A DNA stretch of 64,000 bases from Tatumella ptyseos (lineage in GTDB: Bacteria > Pseudomonadota > Gammaproteobacteria > Enterobacterales > Enterobacteriaceae), in assembly GCF_030552895.1 (NCBI RefSeq), contig NZ_CP130649.1, positions 744,001 to 808,000 on the forward strand, read 5' to 3'. Below the pieces are notes generated by a model. That model made no database searches, was not told the origin of the DNA, and saw only the letters and a program-made list of their open reading frames with translations. The translations under genes were made by a program, and so were the position numbers. Shown here one piece after another: positions 29,973-39,411 of this stretch; the stretch's first letter is position 1; each line of letters starts with the position of its first letter.

Positions 29973-31094
29973 ATGTTACTTTTTTCCGAATACACCAAAA
30001 ATGATGATGTAGCCGAACACACTATTTTGGTTGTGACACCTGATCCAGATAAAATGGATAAGGTGTGCGAGCAATTAGCTATGCGGGATGTGGGTGAAAT
30101 AAAGCGCTTCGTTGGCAATATCGACATGCTTGAACTCTTTAAAGACACCGCACACATTGATTGCATTGTGTTTGATGCTTCGCAAATAAGTTCGCCAGAC
30201 AGTGCTACGGAAATTATTGACCTTCAGATATCTAAGAATGTCACCAAAATCGCATTCAGTACTACTGATTCTCTTTTGTTGGCTAATGAGTTTGAAAAGA
30301 AAAACATCCTTTACTGCCACTATCCCACACAACTTAATCGACTCGGGGGATTAGTTAATAATACTCATCAAGAGAAAACTGAAGGGAATAATGCTATCCG
30401 GATCACTATCATGAGTTGCAAAGGTGGTGTCGGAAATTCAATGCTTAGCTACTGTGCAGCAGAGTATATCGCTAATACTCGACAATCACCTACCTTAATT
30501 GTTCAAGGGGCTTACGGTAGTCAAAACTTAGATTTGATTTCTAAAGTGGCAATCTCTAATGAAGTAACCATGCTGCAAAAAAATCTATCAGGATTTTTTG
30601 AAGATAAAAATCATGCTTGGCAATATTATAATCCAGTTTATGATGATTATGATTGTATTGTTTTTGATTTTACTGCGTACAATGCAGCCGACGAAAATAT
30701 TGAAAATGTTCTTACCCATACAGATTGTTTATTATTAGTATGCGATCGAGATATCTCATCATCAAGAATAGCAAAGAAAATTATCGAAGCTAATAATCAC
30801 TTGATGAAAAGCAATAATGGCGTTAGAAGGATCTATATTTGCCATAATTTACATCATGGAAAAATAAGCGGCGAGATCAGTACTCAAGAAATCAGTGGAT
30901 TAATTGGAAAACCTGTGGATATTACAATCCCTTATCTTATTAAACCAGGCGATCCATCTCTACCCATAAATTTCAGTGGTAAAAATAGTCACCATCTAGA
31001 AAGTTTATGTAATCTCCTTTTGGGTAAAAAGAATATAAATTCTTCATCAACTAGTTTACTAAGCTCTTTAAAAAAATTCACACAGGGACGCTAA
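29973..31094 (+). CDS. tadZ: Tad localisation ATPase-like protein TadZ/CpaE
   Basis: 373 residues. An N-terminal receiver-like domain (about 15-125) is followed by a MinD/ParA-like domain. Its Walker A reads CKGGVGNSM (about residues 149-157): the signature lysine is kept but the P-loop lysine is Asn. TadZ proteins direct the pilus machine to the pole. With this change ATP hydrolysis may be lost. Confidence 0.88.
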   Translation: MLLFSEYTKNDDVAEHTILVVTPDPDKMDKVCEQLAMRDVGEIKRFVGNIDMLELFKDTAHIDCIVFDASQISSPDSATEIIDLQISKNVTKIAFSTTDSLLLANEFEKKNILYCHYPTQLNRLGGLVNNTHQEKTEGNNAIRITIMSCKGGVGNSMLSYCAAEYIANTRQSPTLIVQGAYGSQNLDLISKVAISNEVTMLQKNLSGFFEDKNHAWQYYNPVYDDYDCIVFDFTAYNAADENIENVLTHTDCLLLVCDRDISSSRIAKKIIEANNHLMKSNNGVRRIYICHNLHHGKISGEISTQEISGLIGKPVDITIPYLIKPGDPSLPINFSGKNSHHLESLCNLLLGKKNINSSSTSLLSSLKKFTQGR

Positions 31095-31100
31095 TGAGTT

Positions 31101-32372
31101 ATGGCAGATAAATTCGATGACGTAGCGAAGCAGTTGAGAGGAATGGTTTTACCTGAGTTAGATATCGATATCATTGAAAACCTTCTTAGTGATCGTACTG
31201 CCCTGATCCGGGAAATATCCAAGACTGTACAACGCGTAAGCGTCGAACGAAACCTCTATCTACCTTCCGAAAATACCCAGATTCTCTCGGCAGCGATTGC
31301 CGATGAAATTCTAGGTGTTGGGCCACTGCGGGAGCTTATGGAAGACCCAACCGTGAGTGATATTTTGGTGAACGGGCCAGATAAAATTTTCGTCGAACGC
31401 AGTGGAAAGTTGGTTAGAACGAATAAACGTTTCATCGACAATCAACAATTGACGGAGATTGCTAAACGTCTTGTTAACCGAGTGGGGCGTCGTATCGATG
31501 AATCACAGCCACTGGTTGATGCAAGGATGAGTGACGGTAGTCGTTTAAATGTCGTGATTAATCCCATTACGTTGGATGGTACCTCAATTTCCATTCGTAA
31601 ATTCAGCACGGTCTCTCGGACGTTAAAGGATTTAGTCAGTTGGGGGGCAATGAATGAGCAAATGGCGAATTTTTTAGCCTTAGCAGTTGGCTGCCAAGCG
31701 AACATTATAATCTCGGGAGGAACAGGTTCAGGTAAGACGACATTATTAAATGCATTATCTCGGCATATTAATAGTGACGAACGCATCATTACTTTAGAAG
31801 ATGCGGCAGAACTGAAACTCCAGCAAGAACATGTTGTTCGATTAGAAACAAAGATGGCAGGGGTTGAAAGTAGCGGGCAAGTGACTATGCGTGATCTGAT
31901 GATTAACACATTACGTATGCGTCCAGACCGCATTATTGTTGGGGAGTGTCGGGGGGGCGAAACCTTCGAGATGCTTCAAGCCATGAATACCGGACATGAT
32001 GGCTCGATGACAACATTACACGCAAACTCACCCCGTGATGCGGTGGCTCGGCTCGAGAATATGGTCATGATGGCCGGATTGAATCTTCCTCTAGAATCAA
32101 TAAGAAGGAACATTAGCTCAGCGGTCAATTTACTCATTCAAGCAAACCGCTTACACGACGGTTCTCGTAAAATAACCCATATTACAGAAATTATGGGGCT
32201 AGAAGGCGATACCATAATTTTACAAGATATCTTTACCTTCCAAATTGCTGAGTCTGTTAACGGGAAGGTTCAAGGTAAATTTGTAACGCCAGGTCTCTCA
32301 ACGAGATCGAATGTTTATACTCGAGCGAAAATGCACTCTAAAGAAAATTATCTTAAGCAAATTTTTGGTTGA
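31101..32372 (+). CDS. tadA: Tad pilus assembly ATPase TadA/CpaF
   Basis: Hexameric GspE-type ATPase that powers Flp polymerisation. 423 residues. Walker A GGTGSGKTTLLNAL lies near residue 206, the Asp box around TLEDAAELKLQQ, Walker B in RIIVGECRGGETFEML near residue 279, and the His box in MTTLHANSP. It begins 7 bases after tadZ. Confidence 0.95.
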   Translation: MADKFDDVAKQLRGMVLPELDIDIIENLLSDRTALIREISKTVQRVSVERNLYLPSENTQILSAAIADEILGVGPLRELMEDPTVSDILVNGPDKIFVERSGKLVRTNKRFIDNQQLTEIAKRLVNRVGRRIDESQPLVDARMSDGSRLNVVINPITLDGTSISIRKFSTVSRTLKDLVSWGAMNEQMANFLALAVGCQANIIISGGTGSGKTTLLNALSRHINSDERIITLEDAAELKLQQEHVVRLETKMAGVESSGQVTMRDLMINTLRMRPDRIIVGECRGGETFEMLQAMNTGHDGSMTTLHANSPRDAVARLENMVMMAGLNLPLESIRRNISSAVNLLIQANRLHDGSRKITHITEIMGLEGDTIILQDIFTFQIAESVNGKVQGKFVTPGLSTRSNVYTRAKMHSKENYLKQIFG

Positions 32373-32376
32373 TGCG

Positions 32377-33309
32377 ATGAAGAGTATATCCTTTACTTTT
32401 ATTATTCTATCTGCTTTGTTTGCCTTAATGGTTTTTATTAGGGTAAAGAAAACTCGCCATATCTTTACTAAGAGTGCCGATAGAAAAAATACTCTTAAAA
32501 TGCTACTGGGTAGAGAGTTTTCTACTTCTGATAAACCGTCTTTCAATGAAATTTTTATCAAGTGGATAAATGATAGAGTTGAAAGTGTTAAGTCTGTATT
32601 TGTTCAGGATAACTTAATAAATTTCATTAAAATATTAACTGTGCCCATTATTTTTGTATTGGTGGTACAAATAATTAATATCAATTATCTTCATTTTTCA
32701 AGTGGCCCCATAGTGGCCGCCCTCACACCCGTTAGCTATTTCGTTTGGTATAAGATACTACTAAAGAAAAGGAAGAAAGAGTTTGAGGTCGATTTCACCG
32801 AGTCTATTTCTGCCATCAATGGTGCTATCTCATCAGGGCGAACTTTTTTGCAAGCAATGGATGACTACAGTAAGGGTAACGACAATAAATTAGCTAAGGA
32901 ATTTGGAATTATCACTCGTAAAATTAACTTTGGTGATAATCCAGAAGTGGTTTTTTTAGAATCTTGGAAAAAATACCCCTATAAAGAATATTATTTCTTT
33001 ATCGTAGCAATATTATTAAATATTAATAGTGGGGGGCGGCTAAGAGAGGTACTAAGTAAGTTACAGCGCTCACTGGCTAATAATGCTGCTATGGAAAAGA
33101 AGATGATGACCCTGACCTCAGAAATGAGGATGGCATCGAAGATCACCGGGGCGATTCCCTTTTTTTTCCTGGTGTTACTGAAATTTATTAGTGAAGAAAA
33201 CTTTGATTTTATCTTTGAGGACCCGAGAGGGAATATTTTGCTTTACTATCTCTTAGGGAGCGTTGCAACAGGAGCATTAATAATTAAATTTTTGATGAGG
33301 AAAATATGA
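32377..33309 (+). CDS. tadB: Tad inner-membrane platform protein TadB
   Basis: GspF-type membrane platform protein. The start at 32377 (MKSISFTFIIL) is chosen over an upstream frame start because it follows the tadA stop by 4 bases instead of overlapping it by 62. 310 residues. N-terminal membrane helix, a pair of central helices, a cytoplasmic T2SSF domain (AINGAISSGRTFLQAMDDY, NINSGGRLREVLSKL) and C-terminal membrane helices. Confidence 0.9.
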   Translation: MKSISFTFIILSALFALMVFIRVKKTRHIFTKSADRKNTLKMLLGREFSTSDKPSFNEIFIKWINDRVESVKSVFVQDNLINFIKILTVPIIFVLVVQIININYLHFSSGPIVAALTPVSYFVWYKILLKKRKKEFEVDFTESISAINGAISSGRTFLQAMDDYSKGNDNKLAKEFGIITRKINFGDNPEVVFLESWKKYPYKEYYFFIVAILLNINSGGRLREVLSKLQRSLANNAAMEKKMMTLTSEMRMASKITGAIPFFFLVLLKFISEENFDFIFEDPRGNILLYYLLGSVATGALIIKFLMRKI

Positions 33310-33310
33310 T

Positions 33311-34156
33311 ATGAATATTTTCATACTGCTCTTTTCTATCATGGTGTTCGTAGTAGTCGCAACATTCTTGTTCACTAAATATAGAAAATCGTTGATTAAC
33401 AAAAGTATTACCCTCGTTGATCCTAATGTCCAAGCCCTTAAAATCCAAGAGCATAAAGAGCATTATCAAACAGAGGCTGTGCTTGAACAAAACAGCCAAA
33501 CGCTGAGTTTATATCGACGAATCGATGGTAGCGTTGTCTTAAAGATCATGCTCGCTTTAGGACTGGCCACTATCAGTATTATCGCGACATATTTATTATC
33601 TTGGCAGATGAGTAGCAGTGACTATGTTGTGACGATTATATTGAGCATGGTCATTACTATTATATTACCTAGCATGTTACGCGCGATGTTCGTAAAGAAA
33701 AAAGTAAGAAAATTGACTGCTGAGCTACCTTGGATGATCGATCTGCTCGCCGTCAGCATTCAATGTGGTATGACGCCTGAACAAGCCTTTAAGTTTCTCG
33801 CCACTAAGATGTCAGGGATTAATCCTGATTTTGTACCTTTTTTACAAAGGTTGGTTAGAAGGACTGAAATGAGTGGCCTAAGTAATGCGCTCTACCACTT
33901 CAGTCAGGAGCTTCCCTCCACTGAAACACGTCTTTTCTGTTCCATGTTAGAGCAGAGTTTACAATATGGTTCCTCGCTATATGAACAATTCATGGAGCTT
34001 TCAAAAGAAATCCGTGAGATTCAACTTCTGGCAACTGAAGAAAATATTGGGAAATTATCTGCAAAGATGAGTGTGCCATTAATTCTCTTCTTTATGTTTC
34101 CCGTTGTCATTATCGTCGCCGCACCAGGCATTATGAGGGTTTTTTCAAATGGTTAA
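33311..34156 (+). CDS. tadC: Tad inner-membrane platform protein TadC
   Basis: Second T2SSF-domain platform protein, partner of TadB. 281 residues. N-terminal helix, two central membrane segments, cytoplasmic segment MIDLLAVSIQCGMTPEQAFKF, and a C-terminal membrane helix with the PLILFFMFPVVIIV block. The end overlaps tadD by 8 bases. Confidence 0.9.
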   Translation: MNIFILLFSIMVFVVVATFLFTKYRKSLINKSITLVDPNVQALKIQEHKEHYQTEAVLEQNSQTLSLYRRIDGSVVLKIMLALGLATISIIATYLLSWQMSSSDYVVTIILSMVITIILPSMLRAMFVKKKVRKLTAELPWMIDLLAVSIQCGMTPEQAFKFLATKMSGINPDFVPFLQRLVRRTEMSGLSNALYHFSQELPSTETRLFCSMLEQSLQYGSSLYEQFMELSKEIREIQLLATEENIGKLSAKMSVPLILFFMFPVVIIVAAPGIMRVFSNG

Positions 34157-34889
34157 ATCAGTGCGCAACCCATTGTTAGGTCTAGCCGTTATTTTATTGT
34201 TAACCAGTTGTTCTGGCAGCGATCATTCAACGGGTTCATATAAAAATAATACTTCAACTGCTAATGAACAACTTCTACTCAAAGTCAAAAATTACTCTGG
34301 CTTGATAAAAATGAAACGTGAGGAGTTAAAGAAATCGAATAACAATAAGGTCCGTTACGATTTAGCTAATTACTATTATTTATCCCAAGATTACCGTTCT
34401 TCGATGTTCTATTTAAAACCATTGCTTTCAACTGGTGCCTCTTCAGAGGTTTATTTGTTGCAAGCGAAAAACCTATCTGAATTAGGTGAGTACAAAAAAT
34501 CTCTCAGCTTTATTGATATTGCATTGAGTAAAACACCAAACAATGCTGAAGCACTGAATGTAAAAGGGGTTATTCAAGCTCAAATGGGCGATCTTGATAA
34601 CGCTTTAGTCTCATTTACTCGAGCAAGATCAGGATATAAGCAAGAAGAGGATGTCGTGAACAATATGGCGATGGTATATATTGCGCAAAAAAAATATACC
34701 GAAGCAGTACAATTACTATTACCTATTTATTTGCGGGGCTATAATAATTCACAACTCGAGCGTAATTTAGTCTTTGCGCTAGCGAAAAGTGGCGATCTAC
34801 GTTACGCAAAAGATATTATAAAAAAACGTGGCTTCAGTAAGCACCCTGATTTGTTAGCAACGGATTTATTTAACGTTCAAACTTTTTGA
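34149..34889 (+). CDS. tadD: TPR lipoprotein TadD
   Basis: 246 residues. Signal peptide with lipobox LLTSC (Cys near residue 21), then tetratricopeptide-like repeats (YDLANYYYLSQDYRSSMFYL, AEALNVKGVIQAQMGDLDNA). In the family it acts as a pilotin-like factor or scaffold for pilus assembly. Confidence 0.88.
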   Translation: MVKSVRNPLLGLAVILLLTSCSGSDHSTGSYKNNTSTANEQLLLKVKNYSGLIKMKREELKKSNNNKVRYDLANYYYLSQDYRSSMFYLKPLLSTGASSEVYLLQAKNLSELGEYKKSLSFIDIALSKTPNNAEALNVKGVIQAQMGDLDNALVSFTRARSGYKQEEDVVNNMAMVYIAQKKYTEAVQLLLPIYLRGYNNSQLERNLVFALAKSGDLRYAKDIIKKRGFSKHPDLLATDLFNVQTF

Positions 34890-34898
34890 AAATAAATT

Positions 34899-35405
34899 AT
34901 GATAAAAGATTTTATAAATAAAATTAAGGCTAATCACGGTGTGATTGCGCTGGAATTCTCATTTATCTACATTATCTTTATAGGTTTCATTTTTATCATT
35001 TTCGAAGCCTGTAAAATTATATTTGTTATCACTTCTATGGAATATTCCTTATCAGAGGCAGCGAGGAGAAGTGCATATATTGATAATAAAACGACCAGTG
35101 CAAATTATACTGAGGTATTCAAAGAACATTTTTTCAAGCAAAGCGCATTTTGGGATTTTTTTATCGATCCTTCAGCGATAAAAATTGAAGCAAGTTTTTG
35201 TAGTACGGTCAATGAGTTGCTTAGGAACAGGTGTTCGTCTGTATATAATGAGCATAAGCGATTGGCTCTATATTCTGTCAGTTATAAGTACTTACCGTTA
35301 AAAGCTATCAAAGGGTACAAATGGTCAGAATCGCTTTACACGAGTTTAGACAGCTACCTTACTAGAAAAGTTGTTTATGTTATTGAGTCTTCGAGGTCTA
35401 AATGA
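34899..35405 (+). CDS. tadE: Pseudopilin TadE
   Basis: 168 residues. A short N-terminal leader (about 18 residues) is followed by the TadE-like segment GVIALEFSFIYIIFIGFIF with Glu near position 5 of the presumed mature protein. It is processed by TadV in other systems. Overlaps tadF by 4 bases. Confidence 0.87.
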   Translation: MIKDFINKIKANHGVIALEFSFIYIIFIGFIFIIFEACKIIFVITSMEYSLSEAARRSAYIDNKTTSANYTEVFKEHFFKQSAFWDFFIDPSAIKIEASFCSTVNELLRNRCSSVYNEHKRLALYSVSYKYLPLKAIKGYKWSESLYTSLDSYLTRKVVYVIESSRSK

Positions 35406-35968
35406 AAAAGAGATTCTTTTCATTACTTATTGGCAATAAAGGCAGTGTTTTTATTGAGGCAGCCTTTATTTTTACCTTTTTATCGATATTAACCGTGGGA
35501 TTATTGGAGTATGGCACTCTATTAGTATTAAAAAGCCAGGTTGAAAGAGTAAATTACTCTATTGCCTCGGTGATTCGTGAAAGGAGTGAGTTGTACAGTA
35601 AAAATGATGCGTTTACCACGTCAGAAATGAAAGAGATTTATGAATTAACCAAAGCATTGACCTATCATCGTTATGACAAAGAACTTTGTATTCGGATTGA
35701 ATCAGTTCATTTTAAAGCACAGCAAAAGAAAGTCATCAGCCATCAACAAAGCGAAAATTATGGCTCGTCGCTATGTAATAAACTGAATACTACGCCGATT
35801 AGTAAAAAAATTGAATTTTCACCTTTAAGCAGTCGAAACCGTTGGTTGCCGATGTATCAAGTCTCCTTAATTATCCCTACCCCAGCCGGGTCATTAAACA
35901 AGCTTTTGAAAAAAGTTGATGCGCTTCCTGAAACGGTTTCTGCTCACACATTAATGCTAGTGAGATAA
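35402..35968 (+). CDS. tadF: Pseudopilin TadF
   Basis: 188 residues. The N-terminal segment NKGSVFIEAAFIFTFLSIL has the glutamate and hydrophobic helix of TadE/F pseudopilins. The remaining part is hydrophilic with two cysteines. The pair with tadE and the coupling overlap support the call. Confidence 0.85.
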   Translation: MKKRFFSLLIGNKGSVFIEAAFIFTFLSILTVGLLEYGTLLVLKSQVERVNYSIASVIRERSELYSKNDAFTTSEMKEIYELTKALTYHRYDKELCIRIESVHFKAQQKKVISHQQSENYGSSLCNKLNTTPISKKIEFSPLSSRNRWLPMYQVSLIIPTPAGSLNKLLKKVDALPETVSAHTLMLVR

Positions 35969-35971
35969 ATA

Positions 35972-36355
35972 ATGAGACGGGTTTTGCTATCTGGATTATT
36001 GTTGTTACTCAGTTTCCCGCTTTCGCTCCGTGCTTTTGAGGATAAAGGGAGAGAGTGCTTTATTTTTATTAATAGTTCGATTCCTGAACAATTATCGCTC
36101 TTTAATGAGTTTAATCACGAATTTTTTTTAAGTCGGAAACTTCAGGGACAGGGTAAGGTCACTTTTATTAATATTGGGCAGATACCGGTCGCCAATAGTT
36201 TTATTACACCGATTATTAACGATAGTCAGGGTATTTGGGTCAGAAAGTTCAAACCCCAGTCACTGCCTGCATTGTATTCAGTGTCTCATCAAAAAGCGCT
36301 TGCGCGAGTTATATTTACCACAGGAGAGATCCGCCAATGCTTACAAGGAAAGTAA
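35972..36355 (+). CDS. Exported protein of unknown role between tadF and tadG
   Basis: 127 residues with a signal peptide (LLSGLLLLLSFPLSLRAF). The body has a hydrophobic start, ECFIFINSSIPEQ, a segment VTFINIGQIPVANSF and then GIWVRKFKPQSLPALYSV. This order recalls the TrbC/TraW-like thioredoxin-fold proteins of F-type conjugation, where FVSFSMP and a VPA motif occur, but the resemblance is weak and rests on memory. It overlaps tadG by 19 bases and is surely part of the operon. No function is assigned. Confidence 0.75.
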   Translation: MRRVLLSGLLLLLSFPLSLRAFEDKGRECFIFINSSIPEQLSLFNEFNHEFFLSRKLQGQGKVTFINIGQIPVANSFITPIINDSQGIWVRKFKPQSLPALYSVSHQKALARVIFTTGEIRQCLQGK

Positions 36356-38043
36356 GACATTTTTTTTTGAAAATTATCGGCGAACAGGGTGGTGTGATGA
36401 TCTCTTTCGCTATTTTGCTTCCACTACTCATGATGTTAATTGCGTTAGCTTTAAACGCGCCGAAAATGTTTATCGCCAAATCCAAACTCAGTGATGTCGC
36501 GGCAGAGATAGGATTGATTGCCTCTTCAAAAAGTTCGGTAAATGAGAAAGAAACGTTCACTGACGACTTCAGGGAACTGACGGTTAACTTTGTGAAAGAG
36601 TATTTTCCAGAGAGTACCAAATCACCCTCGGTGAATATCCACTATTCTGAGTCAGGCTCCAATAGTGCCAATAATTCTACGTATAAAACCTATCATCCCA
36701 CTATCCAACTTGAACTGCCTTTCCCTTTCTATAATGCTGTGTTATCTGCAGGAGAAAAAAATTTCACGCTTTCCTCCTCTCCAATTACGGTAAAAAAACA
36801 GGTTGCACGACCTATTGACTTGGTTTTTTTAGTCGATTTTTCGACCTCTCAAGCGTTAAATGGTGGCGTTAAATTGCTTAAAGGAGTAGTTGCTGACCTT
36901 AGCGATTTTGTTCTGTCAGCTAATCCAAAATCTAAAATCGCGCTGGTTCCTTACAGCTCTGGGGTCGCAGTGAAATATGATGAGCCAAATCAGCGCGGTG
37001 GGGAGAAAGCCGGCTGTAGTGTTCTGTTCGTTCCCAAACCAGATTGGGCGATTGATTATGCTTTCTGGGGAGATAAATACCTTAATTCAAAGTACAAAAC
37101 TTTGAATGAGCAGCTCTACTATATGGATGAACGTCGTTACAATTATTACTCAAAAAATGTGGCGGGTGCAAAACCTGCTTTGTCGGCTAACACTCTACAC
37201 AATGAATGGTGCCGAGAGAATCCGACTTATGGTAAGGCGGCTGGCCGTATGCGCTATTCATGCTTTGATAAGCGTTTCCAAAGCCAAGATTTGAATGGCA
37301 ATGTGTACTATACCGACGATATGTTTACCCAGCGTTCCCAGCAGATTGTGAAAAACGAATATGCCAAGGCAGCCAGAATCCAAGCTGCGCAGGCTAGCGC
37401 TACCAAAGGCCAATCTATCGAACAAGATAGCGGCATCGACTACGAAGCGACCCTCCAAAAAATGTTTAGCGATGAAGCAATCATTACTTTTCCAATGCTC
37501 TGGGTAAAAAATGCCTCTGATGCAGACTATCGACCTTTTAATCAGATGTGTCACCATACAGGAACATGGACTAATAATAATCAGCTGACAAATGCCAAAC
37601 TCTCTTCATGGTTGATCGATCTGACCAACGATAAGAAAAAAATCGACGAATTCCAAACCATGCAGGTTGGTGGCTGGACGGCGACGACATCAGGTTTAGT
37701 TCGTTCCGTACCGGTGATGATGAAAGGCAAGAATCCACGCAAAGTTTTTGTGATTATCACCGATGGTGACGATACGGGAGCGGCAGAGTTGGTCACGCAA
37801 CGCTATTTAAAACAATATAAGCTCTGTGATCGAATAAAAGAAGGCATATTGGCGCGTCCCGAAACCAACGCGGAGCGGATTGATATCTATTATGTATCTA
37901 CTACCAATTCCTCAAGTCGGGTCAAATTATGGCAGGATAATTGTTCTGGTGTAGGCAATGCGGCGTTAGCCAAAAACCGTAATGAAGTGGTTGACCTAAT
38001 TAAAGGTTATCTCAGTGACGAAATCGGTAATTTTACTGACTAA
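36337..38043 (+). CDS. tadG: TadG-like protein with von Willebrand factor A domain
   Basis: The start at 36337 is chosen because AGGAGAG lies 8 bases upstream and the protein then opens with a TadG leader (MLTRKVRHFF). 568 residues. The N-terminal segment GGVMISFAILLPLLMMLIALA is the TadE/G-like helix. A VWA domain starts near residue 162, with the metal-binding DxSxS motif DFSTS at residues 167-171 and a later VFVIITDGDDTG. It is predicted to anchor the machine in the periplasm or at the surface. Last gene of the tad operon. Confidence 0.88.
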   Translation: MLTRKVRHFFLKIIGEQGGVMISFAILLPLLMMLIALALNAPKMFIAKSKLSDVAAEIGLIASSKSSVNEKETFTDDFRELTVNFVKEYFPESTKSPSVNIHYSESGSNSANNSTYKTYHPTIQLELPFPFYNAVLSAGEKNFTLSSSPITVKKQVARPIDLVFLVDFSTSQALNGGVKLLKGVVADLSDFVLSANPKSKIALVPYSSGVAVKYDEPNQRGGEKAGCSVLFVPKPDWAIDYAFWGDKYLNSKYKTLNEQLYYMDERRYNYYSKNVAGAKPALSANTLHNEWCRENPTYGKAAGRMRYSCFDKRFQSQDLNGNVYYTDDMFTQRSQQIVKNEYAKAARIQAAQASATKGQSIEQDSGIDYEATLQKMFSDEAIITFPMLWVKNASDADYRPFNQMCHHTGTWTNNNQLTNAKLSSWLIDLTNDKKKIDEFQTMQVGGWTATTSGLVRSVPVMMKGKNPRKVFVIITDGDDTGAAELVTQRYLKQYKLCDRIKEGILARPETNAERIDIYYVSTTNSSSRVKLWQDNCSGVGNAALAKNRNEVVDLIKGYLSDEIGNFTD

Positions 38044-38113
38044 GCATAATTGGGCATGATCAATCGGGTAACTTCTGCGATAATAGCCTTTTTCGAGCAG
38101 AAATTGAGTCTCC

Positions 38114-38785
38114 ATGCTTTACCCAATAAATGAAATGTTCCAAACCTTACAAGGCGAAGGATTTTACACGGGCGCACCTGCCATCTTTATTCGCCTGCAA
38201 GGATGCCCTGTTGGCTGCAGTTGGTGTGATACCAAGCACACTTGGGAAAAGTACGCTGACCAACAGCAGCCGCTTACTGCCATTGTTCATAAAACGGCAG
38301 AGAGCGAAGCGTGGGCGGATGCCAGTGTCGAACAGTTATTAGCCGTTATTAACGAGCAAGGCTGGACTGCAAAGCATATCGTCATCACTGGCGGTGAGCC
38401 CGCACTGTATGATTTAACGGCGTTAACCGAACAGTTTGCACAGCAGGGATTTCAATGCCAAATCGAAACGAGTGGTACGCATCCTATTCGTTGCTCAGCG
38501 GCAACATGGGTGACGGTTTCGCCAAAAGTGAATATGCGCGGTGGCTATGATGTGTTGAACAGTGCTTTACTAAGAGCGAATGAGGTGAAACATCCTGTTG
38601 GACGTCAGCGCGATATTGACGCACTGGACCTCCTGCTTAGCCAAGTCCCACCTTCATCACAACGCATCATCGCCCTGCAACCAATAAGCTGTAAGAAGGC
38701 TGCGACTGAATTATGTATTGCGACCTGCATCGCGAGAAACTGGCGTTTTTCAATGCAGACGCATAAATACCTCAATATCGCTTAA
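38114..38785 (+). CDS. queE: 7-carboxy-7-deazaguanine synthase QueE
   Basis: Radical SAM enzyme that converts 6-carboxytetrahydropterin to 7-carboxy-7-deazaguanine. 223 residues. The cluster motif C-x3-C-x2-C appears in GCPVGCSWCDTKHTW, and VITGGEPALY is the glycine-rich SAM motif. Convergent with queD. Confidence 0.96.
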   Translation: MLYPINEMFQTLQGEGFYTGAPAIFIRLQGCPVGCSWCDTKHTWEKYADQQQPLTAIVHKTAESEAWADASVEQLLAVINEQGWTAKHIVITGGEPALYDLTALTEQFAQQGFQCQIETSGTHPIRCSAATWVTVSPKVNMRGGYDVLNSALLRANEVKHPVGRQRDIDALDLLLSQVPPSSQRIIALQPISCKKAATELCIATCIARNWRFSMQTHKYLNIA

Positions 38786-38788
38786 CGG

Positions 38789-39154
38789 TTATTCTCCGCG
38801 ATACGTACATCCCGCTGTACAGGTTTCTTTAATCATCACCGCGCTGAGTAACGGCAGTTTGGGTTTCATTTGTTGCCAAATCCAGACTGCAAGTACCTCG
38901 CTAGTCGGATTTTCAAGACCGGCGATATCATTAAGATAGTGGTGATCTAATCTTTCATAAAGAGGCTTGAAAACCGCTTTTAATTCTGCGAAGTCCATCA
39001 CCCATCCGGTGTGGGTATCGACTTCACCGGTAATTTCCAAGCGAACGAGAAAGGAGTGTCCGTGTAAACGGCCACATTTATGCCCTTCAGGAACGTGCGG
39101 GAGGAAATGCGCCGCTTCAAATTGAAACTCTTTAAATAACGTTGTAACTGCCAT
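38789..39154 (-). CDS. queD: 6-carboxytetrahydropterin synthase QueD
   Basis: Makes 6-carboxytetrahydropterin from dihydroneopterin triphosphate for queuosine synthesis. 121 residues. Zinc-binding histidines in FEAAHFLPH and [12 protein letters not shown], and the catalytic cysteine in HKCGRLHGH. Divergent from cysJ across a 257-base region that should hold the CysB-activated cysJ promoter. Confidence 0.96.
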   Translation of the reverse strand: MAVTTLFKEFQFEAAHFLPHVPEGHKCGRLHGHSFLVRLEITGEVDTHTGWVMDFAELKAVFKPLYERLDHHYLNDIAGLENPTSEVLAVWIWQQMKPKLPLLSAVMIKETCTAGCTYRGE

Positions 39155-39411
39155 GGCGTTGAAAAATTCCGCAATTGATTAGGGGGAAAGGGAGAAGTTT
39201 ACCGCAAAAACGACTGCTTCTCACCCTTTTACCGCAGAACAGTAAGATCACTGTGCGCAGGGTTAACCAGTTTTATCGATAAGGCTTAGCACTAAAACGA
39301 GTTAGTGTATTTAGTTATTTAATATGCTTAAGCTGTCTTTATCAGTAATAATCGTACGGTTACTCTACACTCACTGATCTTTTTGCCCTTGGCACTGGAA
39401 TACGATAAGCA

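Noticed and set aside
39155..39411. Possible preQ1 riboswitch upstream of queD.
   Set aside because: No pseudoknot-forming C-rich/A-rich pattern of a preQ1 aptamer was seen; the region is better explained by the cysJ promoter.
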